64,000 nucleotides of DNA, from positions 124,001-188,000 of the forward strand of contig NZ_JNZS01000006.1 of NCBI RefSeq assembly GCF_000718515.1, read 5' to 3'. Under the pieces are notes generated by a model. It did no database searches. It was not told the origin of the DNA and saw only the letters and a list, made by a program, of their open reading frames with translations. The position numbers and the translations under genes were made by a program. Shown piece by piece: positions 56,756 through 64,000 of this stretch (within the stretch, counting starts at the first letter, position 1; each line of letters starts with the position of its first letter). This DNA is from Micromonospora parva. GTDB taxonomy: Bacteria > Actinomycetota > Actinomycetes > Mycobacteriales > Micromonosporaceae.

Positions 56756-57235
56756 ATGACGTCGGAGCTGGATCGGCTCGCGGAGGTGCGCGCCGCCCGC
56801 GCTCGCCTGGACGAGCAGGAGCTGGAGATCATCGATCGGGCGCGCCACGACGGTGCGACCTGGGCGCAGATCGCGACAGCCCTCGGCCTCGGCAGTCGAC
56901 AGGCCGCCGAGCAGCGGCGACAGCGGCTGGTGGCGGCGCGGTGGTCGCGGCGGCAGCAGCTAGACCTCCGGCTGCCTCCGCAGGTCGCGGCACTGCGGAC
57001 GGCGGTCGCCGACCTTGCCCGGTGGATCGGCGCCGATCAGCGGTGGGACAACCGTTTTCGCCGCGCGGCTCTGGTCCGGAGCACTGTGGAGACCGCGTTG
57101 GATGCCGCCCCGGGCTCGCTGTACGCGCTGGCAGTGCACCTCGCCACCGACCTCACCGAAGCGGGCGAGCGACTGCCCGCGCCCGCCCGAACCACCGCAA
57201 TCACGATCAACGCCGCGCTGTCAACGCAGCGTTGA
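56756..57235 (+). CDS. small helix-turn-helix regulator (159 aa)
   Basis: ATG 56756. Residues 5-60 are a helical DNA-binding segment: LDEQELEIIDRARHDGATWA, QIATALGLGSRQAAEQRRQR, a clear HTH with recognition helix SRQAAEQRRQRL. The C-terminal 100 residues are helical, ending in RTTAITINAALSTQR. Its start and its stop codon both lie in or next to copies of the same 19-bp palindrome, implying self-regulation and control of the MFS gene 76 bases downstream. Similar small actinobacterial HTH proteins exist, but I cannot name the family with confidence. Confidence 0.82.
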   Translation: MTSELDRLAEVRAARARLDEQELEIIDRARHDGATWAQIATALGLGSRQAAEQRRQRLVAARWSRRQQLDLRLPPQVAALRTAVADLARWIGADQRWDNRFRRAALVRSTVETALDAAPGSLYALAVHLATDLTEAGERLPAPARTTAITINAALSTQR

Positions 57236-57240
57236 CAGCG
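57216..57240. promoter_or_regulatory. operator TGTCAA-N7-TTGACA, copy 2, perfect palindrome
   Basis: Core TGTCAACGCAGCGTTGACA at 57219-57237, extended to 12-bp perfect arms around one A. It contains the TGA stop of the HTH gene. Its TTGACA (57232-57237) could be the -35 of the MFS gene at 57311. Confidence 0.8.
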
Positions 57241-57310
57241 TCGAACCGCATTGCGTGCATCTAGCTCACGCCTGAGGATGTGAGTCACCTCGACTCAACT
57301 CGGAGCGCTC

Positions 57311-58534
57311 ATGCGTCGCAACGCGAGCCTGTTCGTGGCGATCTCCCTGCTGTCCGGCTTCGGCAGCAGCGCGATGTCACTGGTCAACGGCATCTGGATC
57401 CTGGACCTCACCGGCTCCACCGGCCTCGCCGCCCTCGCCGGGCTCTGCGTGTACGCCCCGGTGCTCGCCGGGCCCTGGCTGGGCGGCCTGCTCGACCGGG
57501 TGCCCCGGCGACCGTTGGTCATCGCCGTCAACCTCCTGTTGGCAGCCGCCCTGCTGACCCTGCTCACGGTGCGGGGGCCCGGGCAGACCTGGCTCATCTT
57601 CACCGTCTCGTGCGCGTACGGCGTCAGCTACGTGCTGATCGACGCCGGCGAGACGGCGCTGCTGCCGTCGGCGCTCGCACCCACTGAACTCGGCGACGTC
57701 AACGGGTGGCGCTCCAGCGCGCAGGAGGGCATGAAGCTCGTCGCTCCCCTCGCCGGGGCCGGCCTCTACGCGTGGCAGGGCGGTCCCGCCGTCGCCGTGC
57801 TCAGCGCCGCGATGCCGATCCTGGTCGCCGTCCTGTACGCGGTGCTCCGGCTGCGCCGGACGGCCGCCGACCAGCGGATCGAACCCGGCGGCGGCCCGCG
57901 TACCGGATTGGTGGCCCTGTTCGGAGAGCGGGCGACACGTCTGCCGGTCGTGCTCGCCGCGGTGTCCATCGCCATGTCCGGCTTCACGACGGCGGGGATC
58001 TACGCGATCGTCGTGACCGAGCTGCGGCTGCCGACGACGTTCCTCGGTGTGCTGGCCAGCGCGCAGGGGGCCGGTTCGATTCTCGGTGGCCTCGTCGTCG
58101 GCCGGCTCATCGCGGCCCGGGGTGCCGTTGCCGTCGGTGTCGCCGGCACGGCGCTGTTCGCGCTCGGCTGCCTGGCACGTTGCCTGCCGTGGTGGCCGGC
58201 GACCGTCCTCGGGGCGGTGGTGGCCGGCGTGGGCCTGCCCGCGACCCTGGTCGCGGCCGTCACCGCCGTGCAGACCCACACGCCGGCGGCGCTGCTGGGA
58301 CGGGTCGCCGCGACGGCCAACACCGCGATGTTCGGACCGCTCGTCGCGGCGATCCCCCTCGGCTCCGCAGCCGTGCACCTGGGCGCCCGCCCGCCGCTCA
58401 TCGTCGCCACGGCGATCTGCCTGACAGCAGCGGTGGCCGCCACGGTCACCCGTCGGTCGACGGCGCGCGGCCGGACGCCGACCATGCCCGCCCCGCCGCA
58501 CCGGAAGGCCGGAACGAGCCCGGCGAGCCGCTGA
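57311..58534 (+). CDS. MFS transporter (12 TM)
   Basis: 407 aa from ATG 57311 (GGAG 5 bases upstream). About 12 TM helices; GLLDRVPRRPLVIAVNLLLA is the MFS motif A loop, DAGETALLPSALAPTELGDV and NGWRSSAQEGMKLVAPLAGA are typical of the enterobactin exporter/MefA-like group. The tail is basic and Pro-rich. It lies just downstream of the HTH gene and its second operator, and so is likely its target; perhaps a drug or siderophore exporter. Confidence 0.9.
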   Translation: MRRNASLFVAISLLSGFGSSAMSLVNGIWILDLTGSTGLAALAGLCVYAPVLAGPWLGGLLDRVPRRPLVIAVNLLLAAALLTLLTVRGPGQTWLIFTVSCAYGVSYVLIDAGETALLPSALAPTELGDVNGWRSSAQEGMKLVAPLAGAGLYAWQGGPAVAVLSAAMPILVAVLYAVLRLRRTAADQRIEPGGGPRTGLVALFGERATRLPVVLAAVSIAMSGFTTAGIYAIVVTELRLPTTFLGVLASAQGAGSILGGLVVGRLIAARGAVAVGVAGTALFALGCLARCLPWWPATVLGAVVAGVGLPATLVAAVTAVQTHTPAALLGRVAATANTAMFGPLVAAIPLGSAAVHLGARPPLIVATAICLTAAVAATVTRRSTARGRTPTMPAPPHRKAGTSPASR

Positions 58535-58540
58535 CCGCTG

Positions 58541-58942
58541 TCACCCGCGTACCGGATGGGTTGCCTGGAACGCGAGCCGAAGGTCCGCGTCGGCGGCGAT
58601 CCGGTCGAGGATGTCGTCCAGGTCGAGGAAGACCGACTCGTATCCGGCGGGCTCGTGCGCGGACCCGGGACCGGACAACTCCTCCGGGTGCCGGACCTTG
58701 CCGACGTCGTGGGTGGCGGCACCGAAGAGCACCGCCTCCCGGTCGAACGGGAGCTGCGGGAACCGGGCCGCCACCGCGTCGGTGAGCTGCGCGGCGACCT
58801 CGTGCACCGCCCGCAGGTGCGCGGCGAGACGCGGCGGCGCGTGCAGGGTCTCCAGCAGGGCGACGACCTGCTCGGGCAGGGGCCGCAGCGGCGGGTCCGC
58901 GGGGGCGGTGAGGGCACGGCGCAGCGCATCGGACGTCACCAC
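58541..58942 (-). CDS. HD-domain protein (metal-dependent phosphohydrolase-like)
   Basis: 133 aa from GTG 58942 (or GTG 58939). HD motif residues: HLRAVHEVAAQLTDAVAARF (first His), LFGAATHDVGKVRHPEEL (HD pair), with a late Asp in DLDDILDRIAAD. The length is that of minimal HD proteins acting on nucleotides. There is no ribosome site; TACCCT on the - strand (58952-58947) is 4 bases before the first GTG, so the mRNA is probably leaderless. Confidence 0.82.
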   Translation of the reverse strand: MVTSDALRRALTAPADPPLRPLPEQVVALLETLHAPPRLAAHLRAVHEVAAQLTDAVAARFPQLPFDREAVLFGAATHDVGKVRHPEELSGPGSAHEPAGYESVFLDLDDILDRIAADADLRLAFQATHPVRG

Positions 58943-59043
58943 CGAAAGGGTACGACCACCGCGCCGCCCTGCCCCGGGTGAACCGTGTCGACGTACGCCG
59001 TCGATCGGCCGGCGAGGTCGCGGGCGTGGTTGACTATCGAACC

Positions 59044-59988
59044 ATGCCGCTCAGTCCGGACGAGGTGGAGCTGTTCGAGCGCTCCAGGGCCCGCCTGGAG
59101 GCGATCGCCTATCGCCTGCTGGGCTCGGCCAGCGACGCGGAGGACGCCGTCCAGGACACGTTCCTGCGCTGGCAGGCCGCCGAGCGGGAGCACGTCGAGA
59201 CGCCCGAGGCATGGCTGACGAAGGTCCTCACCAACGTGTGCCTCAACCAGCTCACCTCGGCGCGGGCCCGGCGGGAGACCTACGTGGGCACCTGGCTGCC
59301 CGAACCGGTCCTCGCCGGGGACCGGATGCTCGGCCCCCTCGACACCGCCGAGCAACGCGAATCGGTCTCGATGGCGGTGCTCACCCTGCTGGAGCGGTTG
59401 TCGCCCAACGAGCGCGCGGTGTACGTGCTGCGGGAGGCGTTCGGCTACTCGCACGGTGAGATCGCCGAGATCCTCGGCATCACCGAGTCGAACTGCCAAC
59501 AGACCTACCGGCGCGCCAAGCAACACGTCAGCGCCGAGCGGGCCCGCGCGGAGGTCGACCGGGCCACCGCCCGGAAGATCGTCGCGGAGTTCCTCACGGC
59601 GGCGAACAACGGCGAGATCCAGCGGCTGGTCGAGTTGCTGACCGACAACGTGACGAGCACCGCCGACGGCGGCGGCAAGATCCCGGCCCGGTCCGCGCCG
59701 ATCGTCGGCGCACTGGCGGTGGCGAAGTTCCTGCGCGGCCTGTTCAAGCCCGCCGACGTCAAACGGGACCTGGTCGGCGGCAGCCCCGCCCTGCACGTCG
59801 CCACCGCCAACGGCGCTCCGGCGGTGGTGGTCGTGGTCGACGACCGGGTCATCGGCGTGATGTCGCTGCAGGTGACGCCCGAGGGGGTCACCGCCATCCA
59901 CAACCAGGTCAACCCCGACAAACTCGTCCGCGCCAGCCGGCAGTGGTCCGTCTCCGAGCACGAGGATCCCGCCCTGCACGTCTGGTGA
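59044..59988 (+). CDS. ECF41-family RNA polymerase sigma factor
   Basis: 314 aa from ATG 59044. Sigma region 2 (YRLLGSASDAEDAVQDTFLRW) and region 4 (LLERLSPNERAVYVLREAFG, ITESNCQQTYRRAKQH) are followed by a SnoaL-like C-terminal domain of about 140 residues. All three ECF41 marks are present: WLPEP at 84-88 in the linker, DGGGK at 208-212 and NPDK at 290-293. In this family there is no anti-sigma factor and the C-terminal domain controls activity, while the adjacent gene encodes a carboxymuconolactone decarboxylase, oxidoreductase or epimerase. The oxidoreductase at 60071 fits exactly. The upstream frame to 58978 is not used. Confidence 0.92.
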   Translation: MPLSPDEVELFERSRARLEAIAYRLLGSASDAEDAVQDTFLRWQAAEREHVETPEAWLTKVLTNVCLNQLTSARARRETYVGTWLPEPVLAGDRMLGPLDTAEQRESVSMAVLTLLERLSPNERAVYVLREAFGYSHGEIAEILGITESNCQQTYRRAKQHVSAERARAEVDRATARKIVAEFLTAANNGEIQRLVELLTDNVTSTADGGGKIPARSAPIVGALAVAKFLRGLFKPADVKRDLVGGSPALHVATANGAPAVVVVVDDRVIGVMSLQVTPEGVTAIHNQVNPDKLVRASRQWSVSEHEDPALHVW

Positions 59989-60008
59989 TCCAGCTCATAG
60001 CCCGCTCC

Positions 60009-60035
60009 TGTCAGGAATCGGGGCGCTGTCCGGTT
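60009..60035 (+). promoter_or_regulatory. candidate ECF41 promoter for the oxidoreductase gene
   Basis: TGTCAGG at 60009-60015 and CGGTTC beginning at 60031, 15 bases apart, about 35 bases before the ATG. This resembles the TGTCACA-N16-CGTC pattern described for ECF41 targets, though the second element is a loose match. Confidence 0.4.
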
Positions 60036-60070
60036 CAGGAAGCGACCACCACCGAGACAGGAGTGCCACC

Positions 60071-61258
60071 ATGAAGCACCGCATCGTCGTCCTCGGAGCG
60101 GGCTACGCCGGAGCCATGGCCGCTGGGCGCCTCGCCAAGCGGTTGCACCCCGGCGACACCGAGATCACCGTCGTCAACGCCGACGCGGATTTCGTCGAGC
60201 GGGTCCGCATGCACCAACTCGCCATCGGGCAGGACCTCAAACCCCGCCCGCTGAGCGAGATCTACGCCGGCACCGACGTCACGCTCCGGTTGGCGCGGGT
60301 CACCGCCGTCGACGCCGACCGCCGGACCGTCGCGCTCGCCGACGACCACGGCACCGACGAGATCGCCTACGATACGCTCGTCTACGCCCTCGGCAGCACC
60401 GCCGCCGACCATGGCGTCCCCGGGGTCGCCGAGCACGCGTACGACATCGCCGGCAGGCCGTCGGCGCTGCGGTTGCGCGACCGCCTCGCCCACCTCGCGG
60501 CCGGCGGGACCGTGCTCGTCGTCGGCGGCGGCCTCACCGGCCTCGAAGCGGTCACCGAGATCGCGGAGGCCCGGCCGGACCTCCGTGTCGCGCTCGCCGC
60601 CCGCGGTGGTCTCGGTGACTGGCTCAACGGCAGGGCGCAGCAGCACCTGCGCGGCGTCTGCGACCGGCTCGGCATCACCGTGCACGAGCACGCCGACATC
60701 GCGCGGGTCGAGGCGACCGGCGCGCTCACCCGCGACGGTCGGGAGATCCCGGCCCAGGTGACAATCTGGACGACCGGCTTCGCCGTGCACCCGATCGCCG
60801 CCGCCACGACCCTGGCGGTCGCGGAGACCGGGCAGATCATCGTCGACGACAGCATGCGGTCGGTCTCCCATCCCGAGGTGTACGCGGTGGGCGACGCCGC
60901 GATCGCCGCGGGACCGGGCGGCAAGCCACTGCGGATGTCGTGCGCCTCGGGCATCCCGATGGCCTGGCAGGCCGCCGACGCCATCGCCGCGCGGCTCACC
61001 GGTCGGACGAAGTTCCCCAAGGCCCCGCTGCGCTACTTCAACCAGTGCATCAGCCTCGGCCGCCGCGACGGCATCATCCAGTACGTCACCGCCGACGACC
61101 GGGCCAAGCCGGCTCTGCTCACCGGGAAGCTGGCGGCCCGCTACAAGGAGATCGTCTGCGCGGGCGCCGCCTGGAGCATGTCCCACCCGGTGCTGTACCC
61201 GGTCCGCCGCCACCGCGTCGTCGCGACCCGATCGGAGATCCGCACCGGCGTGTCCTGA
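60071..61258 (+). CDS. NAD(P)/FAD-dependent oxidoreductase (NDH-2-like), ECF41 partner
   Basis: 395 aa from ATG 60071 (CAGGAG 7 bases upstream). Two dinucleotide folds: FAD site VVLGAGYAGAMAAGRLA (9-25) and NAD site VLVVGGGLTGLEAVTEIAE (about 153-171), then IWTTGFAVHPIAA and VYAVGDAAIAA (the FAD-contact Asp). This is the pyridine nucleotide-disulfide/type II NADH dehydrogenase group without redox cysteines at the active site and without an obvious membrane helix. Positioned after the ECF41 sigma gene as expected for its target. Confidence 0.9.
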   Translation: MKHRIVVLGAGYAGAMAAGRLAKRLHPGDTEITVVNADADFVERVRMHQLAIGQDLKPRPLSEIYAGTDVTLRLARVTAVDADRRTVALADDHGTDEIAYDTLVYALGSTAADHGVPGVAEHAYDIAGRPSALRLRDRLAHLAAGGTVLVVGGGLTGLEAVTEIAEARPDLRVALAARGGLGDWLNGRAQQHLRGVCDRLGITVHEHADIARVEATGALTRDGREIPAQVTIWTTGFAVHPIAAATTLAVAETGQIIVDDSMRSVSHPEVYAVGDAAIAAGPGGKPLRMSCASGIPMAWQAADAIAARLTGRTKFPKAPLRYFNQCISLGRRDGIIQYVTADDRAKPALLTGKLAARYKEIVCAGAAWSMSHPVLYPVRRHRVVATRSEIRTGVS

Positions 61259-61293
61259 CCCGGTCGCGGACTGCGGCTCGGCCGGGCCCACCG

Positions 61294-61815
61294 TCAGGGG
61301 CTGGCCGAACGCGCGGTCCTGCGGAGATACCGCGCCAACGGCCGCCGACCCAACTTCAACGCCGCGTTGGTGACCGCCTGGTCCCGTTGCAGGGAGAGCT
61401 CGGCGAACCGGGCGCGCACATCGGTCAGCGGTTGGTGTGGTGCCCAGATCGTCCGAAAGGCCCTGGCCTGGTCGGCCAGGGCCTGGTTGGTCGCAGCGGA
61501 GACGAATGCCACCTCGCTGCGGTGCGCCGCGCCGGAACTACTCGCGATCGAGGCCAGGCCGGCGGCCACCAGGGCGGCGATCGCGGCTACCGTGCCCAGC
61601 TCAGCCGAGGCCAGCCCGGCAGCCCCCGAAGCACCCGCGATCACCGCCGACAAGACGGTGGTCAGGGTGTTCCAGCGTTGCCACCATGCGGCCTGTTTCC
61701 GCTGCAGCACAGCCCAGCTGTCGTGCCGCTGTTCGAGCAACTCGGCTTCAGCGATGAAGACGGCGCGCTCTCGCTGCTCTTCATCCAGGTGCGACATTCT
61801 GTCAGCGTCCGACAT
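61294..61815 (-). CDS. two-TM protein resembling SLATT effector domains
   Basis: 173 aa from ATG 61815. An acidic helical start (MSHLDEEQRERAVFIAEAEL), then WAVLQRKQAAWWQRWNTLTT, two adjacent TM helices at about 50-72 and 76-97 (AVIAGASGAAGLASAELG, AAIAALVAAGLASIASSS), then a helical tail (AATNQALADQARAFRTIW). A charged helix, two short TM segments and a long cytosolic helix is the layout of SLATT proteins, some of which are pore-forming effectors of nucleotide-signal defence systems. No cyclase or SLOG gene is beside it here. Downstream of a second 2-TM gene on the same strand. Confidence 0.6.
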   Translation of the reverse strand: MSDADRMSHLDEEQRERAVFIAEAELLEQRHDSWAVLQRKQAAWWQRWNTLTTVLSAVIAGASGAAGLASAELGTVAAIAALVAAGLASIASSSGAAHRSEVAFVSAATNQALADQARAFRTIWAPHQPLTDVRARFAELSLQRDQAVTNAALKLGRRPLARYLRRTARSASP

Positions 61816-61893
61816 CGTCGGGATCCTGTCCCCAGCAGTGTCGATCTCCGGACATTGACCGGAGCTTCTGGTCCGCCGGCGCGAGCCGGCGAC

Positions 61894-62202
61894 TCACTCC
61901 TCCGGCTGTTGATCCGTGGCTGCCCCACCGGACTCAGCCTGGCGCCCGGCCAGCCAGACGGCGTGCTCCTTGAGCAGGTATCCGATCCAGTAGACCGCGA
62001 AGAGGATCAGGAAACACGCGAAGAACACCCCCGAGACGATGCTCGCGATGATGAGTGCTTCCCGGCCGTCGCCCGCCCCGTGCGCGGCAAAGGCAATCAG
62101 GCCCAGCACGAAGAAGAGGACCATGTAGAGCGGCAGTGTCGAACTGTCCGCCGGGTGGGACGAGCGGGACGGCCACGGGACGCGAGGGTCGCTGCTGATC
62201 AC
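61894..62202 (-). CDS. small two-TM membrane protein (102 aa)
   Basis: GTG 62202 is taken as start; there is no ribosome site, but GATACT on the - strand lies 6 bases upstream, consistent with a leaderless mRNA. Two TM helices at about 27-46 (LYMVLFFVLGLIAFAAHGAG) and 54-80 (IASIVSGVFFACFLILFAVY), then a polar tail ending GGAATDQQPEE. Unknown function; 78 bases before the SLATT-like gene, same strand. Confidence 0.6.
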   Translation of the reverse strand: MISSDPRVPWPSRSSHPADSSTLPLYMVLFFVLGLIAFAAHGAGDGREALIIASIVSGVFFACFLILFAVYWIGYLLKEHAVWLAGRQAESGGAATDQQPEE

Positions 62203-62291
62203 CTGAGGAGTATCGGGGCACGCCCGGTTCGCGGCTGTCCCTGCCGGACACGCACTGGCGCTGTCGCCGGTGACCAGCAGCCGCGGGCATG

Positions 62292-62338
62292 CGGTCCCGC
62301 TCCGCCTCGACCGGTGGGGTCGATCCGGAGCGGGACCG
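62292..62338 (-). terminator. terminator of the secreted-protein operon
   Basis: CGGTCCCGCTCCG pairs with CGGAGCGGGACCG (13 bp), with an inner TCGACC/GGTCGA stem. Confidence 0.85.
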
Positions 62339-62354
62339 TCCGACGGCCTACCCG

Positions 62355-63239
62355 TCAGAACCCGCCCCATTGCCGGGCCGAGCATTTCCAGGTCTTCCCG
62401 CCATCCTGCGAAACGCAGAACACCAGGATCTTGCCGAGGATCGGCAGGTTGAGGGTGAAAAGGTGCCCCTTGGTCTTCGCGTACACGACACCGGACTTCT
62501 CCGCGATGTCCGCAAGCGCCCACCCGGGATCCGGCCCGTCCACTGTCGCCACCCGCCGCAAGGACTCGACGTCCTTGCCGTCGAGCAGTGCCTTGATCTC
62601 ATCCGCCGACGGCTCACCCTCGCCGACCAGGGTCTCCACGGTGTCCGGGCCGTCGACGGCGACGCCGTTGGCCTTCTCGAAGGCAGCCTTCGTCTCGCCG
62701 ATCGTGGTGCCGCCGGCCAGGTCGAGGGTGAGGATCAGGTCGCCCGTCCGGCGCGACAGCAGGCATTCCCAGATGGACTTGCCCGACGCGACGCACATGG
62801 TCAGACACCACTCCCGGCCGTCGGGGGCGGACGACGCGAAGAGCAGTGAGGTCGCCGTCGGGCTGTCGCCGGTGCCGTCGTACGTCCCGTCGGCGAGGTC
62901 GGCCATGGTCGTGCCGAGGACGCCCCGGCTGCCCGCAATCGTGCCGACGACAGTGACACCGTCGACCTCCTTGCCGGTGGCCAGCGCTTCGAGCTCGTCG
63001 CCGGTGAGGTTCCGCCCGCCGGTGTCGACGGCCAGCACCTTGTCCAGGTCGCCGACGGGCCGGCCGGTCAGCTCCTCGAACCGTTGCAGCATCGTCCCCG
63101 GCGCACCGGGGTGGTCGGTGATCGTCGTCCGGGCCGCACCGTCGGCGGCCTGCGACGGCGCGTACGAGGCGGTCAGCCCGACGATCAGGGCGGTCGTGAC
63201 GATGGCGGCGCGCCTGGTGATGTCCCGCAGAGTTGTCAT
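62355..63239 (-). CDS. secreted Cys-containing protein with repeated helical modules (294 aa)
   Basis: ATG 63239 with GGGGAAG upstream. Signal peptide to about residue 32 (SQAADG). Two copies of a short module: GDELEALATGKEVDGVTVV at 80-98 and ADEIKALLDGKDVESLRRV at 212-230. Five Cys in pairs near 145-160 and 275-286 (CLTMC, IWEC, FCVSQ, WKCSA). C-terminal aromatic region FCVSQDGGKTWKCSARQWGG. No recognised family. It follows its relative at 63280 by 40 bases, so they form one operon. Confidence 0.75.
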   Translation of the reverse strand: MTTLRDITRRAAIVTTALIVGLTASYAPSQAADGAARTTITDHPGAPGTMLQRFEELTGRPVGDLDKVLAVDTGGRNLTGDELEALATGKEVDGVTVVGTIAGSRGVLGTTMADLADGTYDGTGDSPTATSLLFASSAPDGREWCLTMCVASGKSIWECLLSRRTGDLILTLDLAGGTTIGETKAAFEKANGVAVDGPDTVETLVGEGEPSADEIKALLDGKDVESLRRVATVDGPDPGWALADIAEKSGVVYAKTKGHLFTLNLPILGKILVFCVSQDGGKTWKCSARQWGGF

Positions 63240-63279
63240 CTTCTTCCCCTCACTGTCTCGATGAGCACTGTCGGTCGGG

Positions 63280-63999
63280 CTACCAGCGGCACGTGACGAT
63301 GTCGCCGACATCGTTGGGGGATCCCCAGTCGCAGTGGTCGTCGATCCACTCACCGATCTCGCCGATCGTGTCGACGATCCAGGCGAACACCGACTTGATC
63401 GCTCCCCAGAGGCTGAAGTAGACGACTGTCGTCTCGGGTGTGCCGCCGGCCTCGTCGATGATCTCCTTCGTCGACATGGCGGCGTCCGGCTTCTCGACGA
63501 TGTCCAGCACCCGTACGCCGGTGTCGTCCTTGCCCGCCAGCAGCGCCGCGACCTGCTCCGGGGTCCGCTGCTTGCCGTCGTCGACCGCCACGATCGCGCG
63601 GTCGACGAACACCTCCCGGCTGCCGCTGACGGCCTGGGCGATGCCGGCGATCTCGCCCACTGTGAGGTCGTTGCCGAGCGCCGGCCCGGTGAACCGCCGG
63701 ACCGACACGGCACCGGCCGGGTCGACCTGAATCTCACCGGCCGTGATCAGGTCGTCGGCCGCGAAGGGCGCCCAGCCGAACGTCCACAGTCCGCCGACGC
63801 AGCGGAACGCGCCGTACTCCTTGCCTTCGGGCGCTGTCTCGGTACGGACGGTTCCGCCGCGTTCGTCGACGTGCTGGACCACGCAGTCGGCGCCCTTCCG
63901 CGGCGGCTTGACGGTCTGGGCCACGGCGGCGGAGGACATGGCCAGCACCGTCGCGCTGGCCACCCCGATCACCGCGAGGCGGTGTGCCAAAAGACTCAT
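63280..63999 (-). CDS. secreted Cys-containing protein, relative of the next gene (239 aa)
   Basis: ATG 63999 is one base from the window edge, so promoter and any earlier start are not visible. Signal peptide to about residue 28 (SSAAVAQT). One module PEQVAALLAGKDDTGVRVL at 148-166 matches the two modules of the downstream protein. Four Cys (ADCVV, FRCVG, DHCDW, VTCRW). The final 50 residues are amphipathic (FSLWGAIKSVFAWIVDTIGE, IGEWIDDHCDWG). Function unknown; a secreted two-protein system is likely. Confidence 0.75.
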   Translation of the reverse strand: MSLLAHRLAVIGVASATVLAMSSAAVAQTVKPPRKGADCVVQHVDERGGTVRTETAPEGKEYGAFRCVGGLWTFGWAPFAADDLITAGEIQVDPAGAVSVRRFTGPALGNDLTVGEIAGIAQAVSGSREVFVDRAIVAVDDGKQRTPEQVAALLAGKDDTGVRVLDIVEKPDAAMSTKEIIDEAGGTPETTVVYFSLWGAIKSVFAWIVDTIGEIGEWIDDHCDWGSPNDVGDIVTCRW

Positions 64000-64000
64000 C

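Overview
The window is 64 kb of very GC-rich chromosomal DNA with third-position G/C bias, many GTG (and one TTG) starts, GGAGG-type ribosome sites and almost no non-coding space. Gene content (DUF3145, ECF41 sigma factor, alditol oxidase, F420/LLM oxidoreductase, a MalT-like LAL regulator, a c-di-AMP riboswitch ahead of a secreted endopeptidase-like protein, GH74-CBM2) fits an actinomycete, most likely Micromonospora or a close relative; this placement is inference. No rRNA, tRNA, CRISPR array, transposase or biosynthetic gene cluster was seen.

Region by region. 0-14 kb: the last codons of a fabF-like ketosynthase, a lipoprotein, a GH3 lipoprotein, carbonic anhydrase, an alpha/beta hydrolase, a HelD-type RNA-polymerase helicase, a CDF metal exporter behind a palindromic promoter, a c-di-AMP riboswitch gene, and a coupled PfkB-SurE pair. 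14-28.6 kb: STAS protein, a tiny poly-Asp lipoprotein, a secreted xyloglucanase with a CebR-like operator, a BON-domain protein, a peroxiredoxin-DsbA pair, a large LuxR/LAL regulator, a dehydrogenase lacking catalytic zinc ligands, a MerR regulator fused to sliding-clamp domains, and a divergent seryl-tRNA synthetase. 28.6-43 kb: a Tat-type secreted discoidin protein under a LacI-type operator, a four-gene membrane redox operon (ferric-reductase-like cytochrome, NuoF-like/ferredoxin flavoprotein, TlpA, CcdA), secreted alpha-amylase, L,D-transpeptidase, and an ABC-2 transporter with a DesK/DesR-like two-component system. 43-50 kb: hydrolase, M50 protease with CBS domains, alditol oxidase with a PH/DivIVA-motif membrane protein, a calcium-loop protein, an LLM oxidoreductase and a split, signal-less Ig/glycosidase-like locus.

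50-58.5 kb is the most plastic stretch. A CMD-TetR-aldehyde dehydrogenase-MFS cassette lies between fragments of a maleylpyruvate-isomerase-like gene and a methyltransferase-like gene. It is followed by an aldo/keto reductase with two operators built into its promoter, and by a small HTH gene with the same 19-bp operator at both ends, upstream of an MFS exporter. 58.5-64 kb: an HD-domain protein, an ECF41 sigma factor with its usual oxidoreductase partner, a pair of two-TM proteins (one SLATT-like) and a pair of related secreted proteins that reach the window edge.

Two themes recur. Carbohydrate genes (xyloglucanase, discoidin protein, amylase) each show a sugar-repressor-type operator or a clear promoter. 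Several small regulators or transport genes sit behind well-formed palindromes. All functions come from reading motifs and translations by eye; no database search was run.
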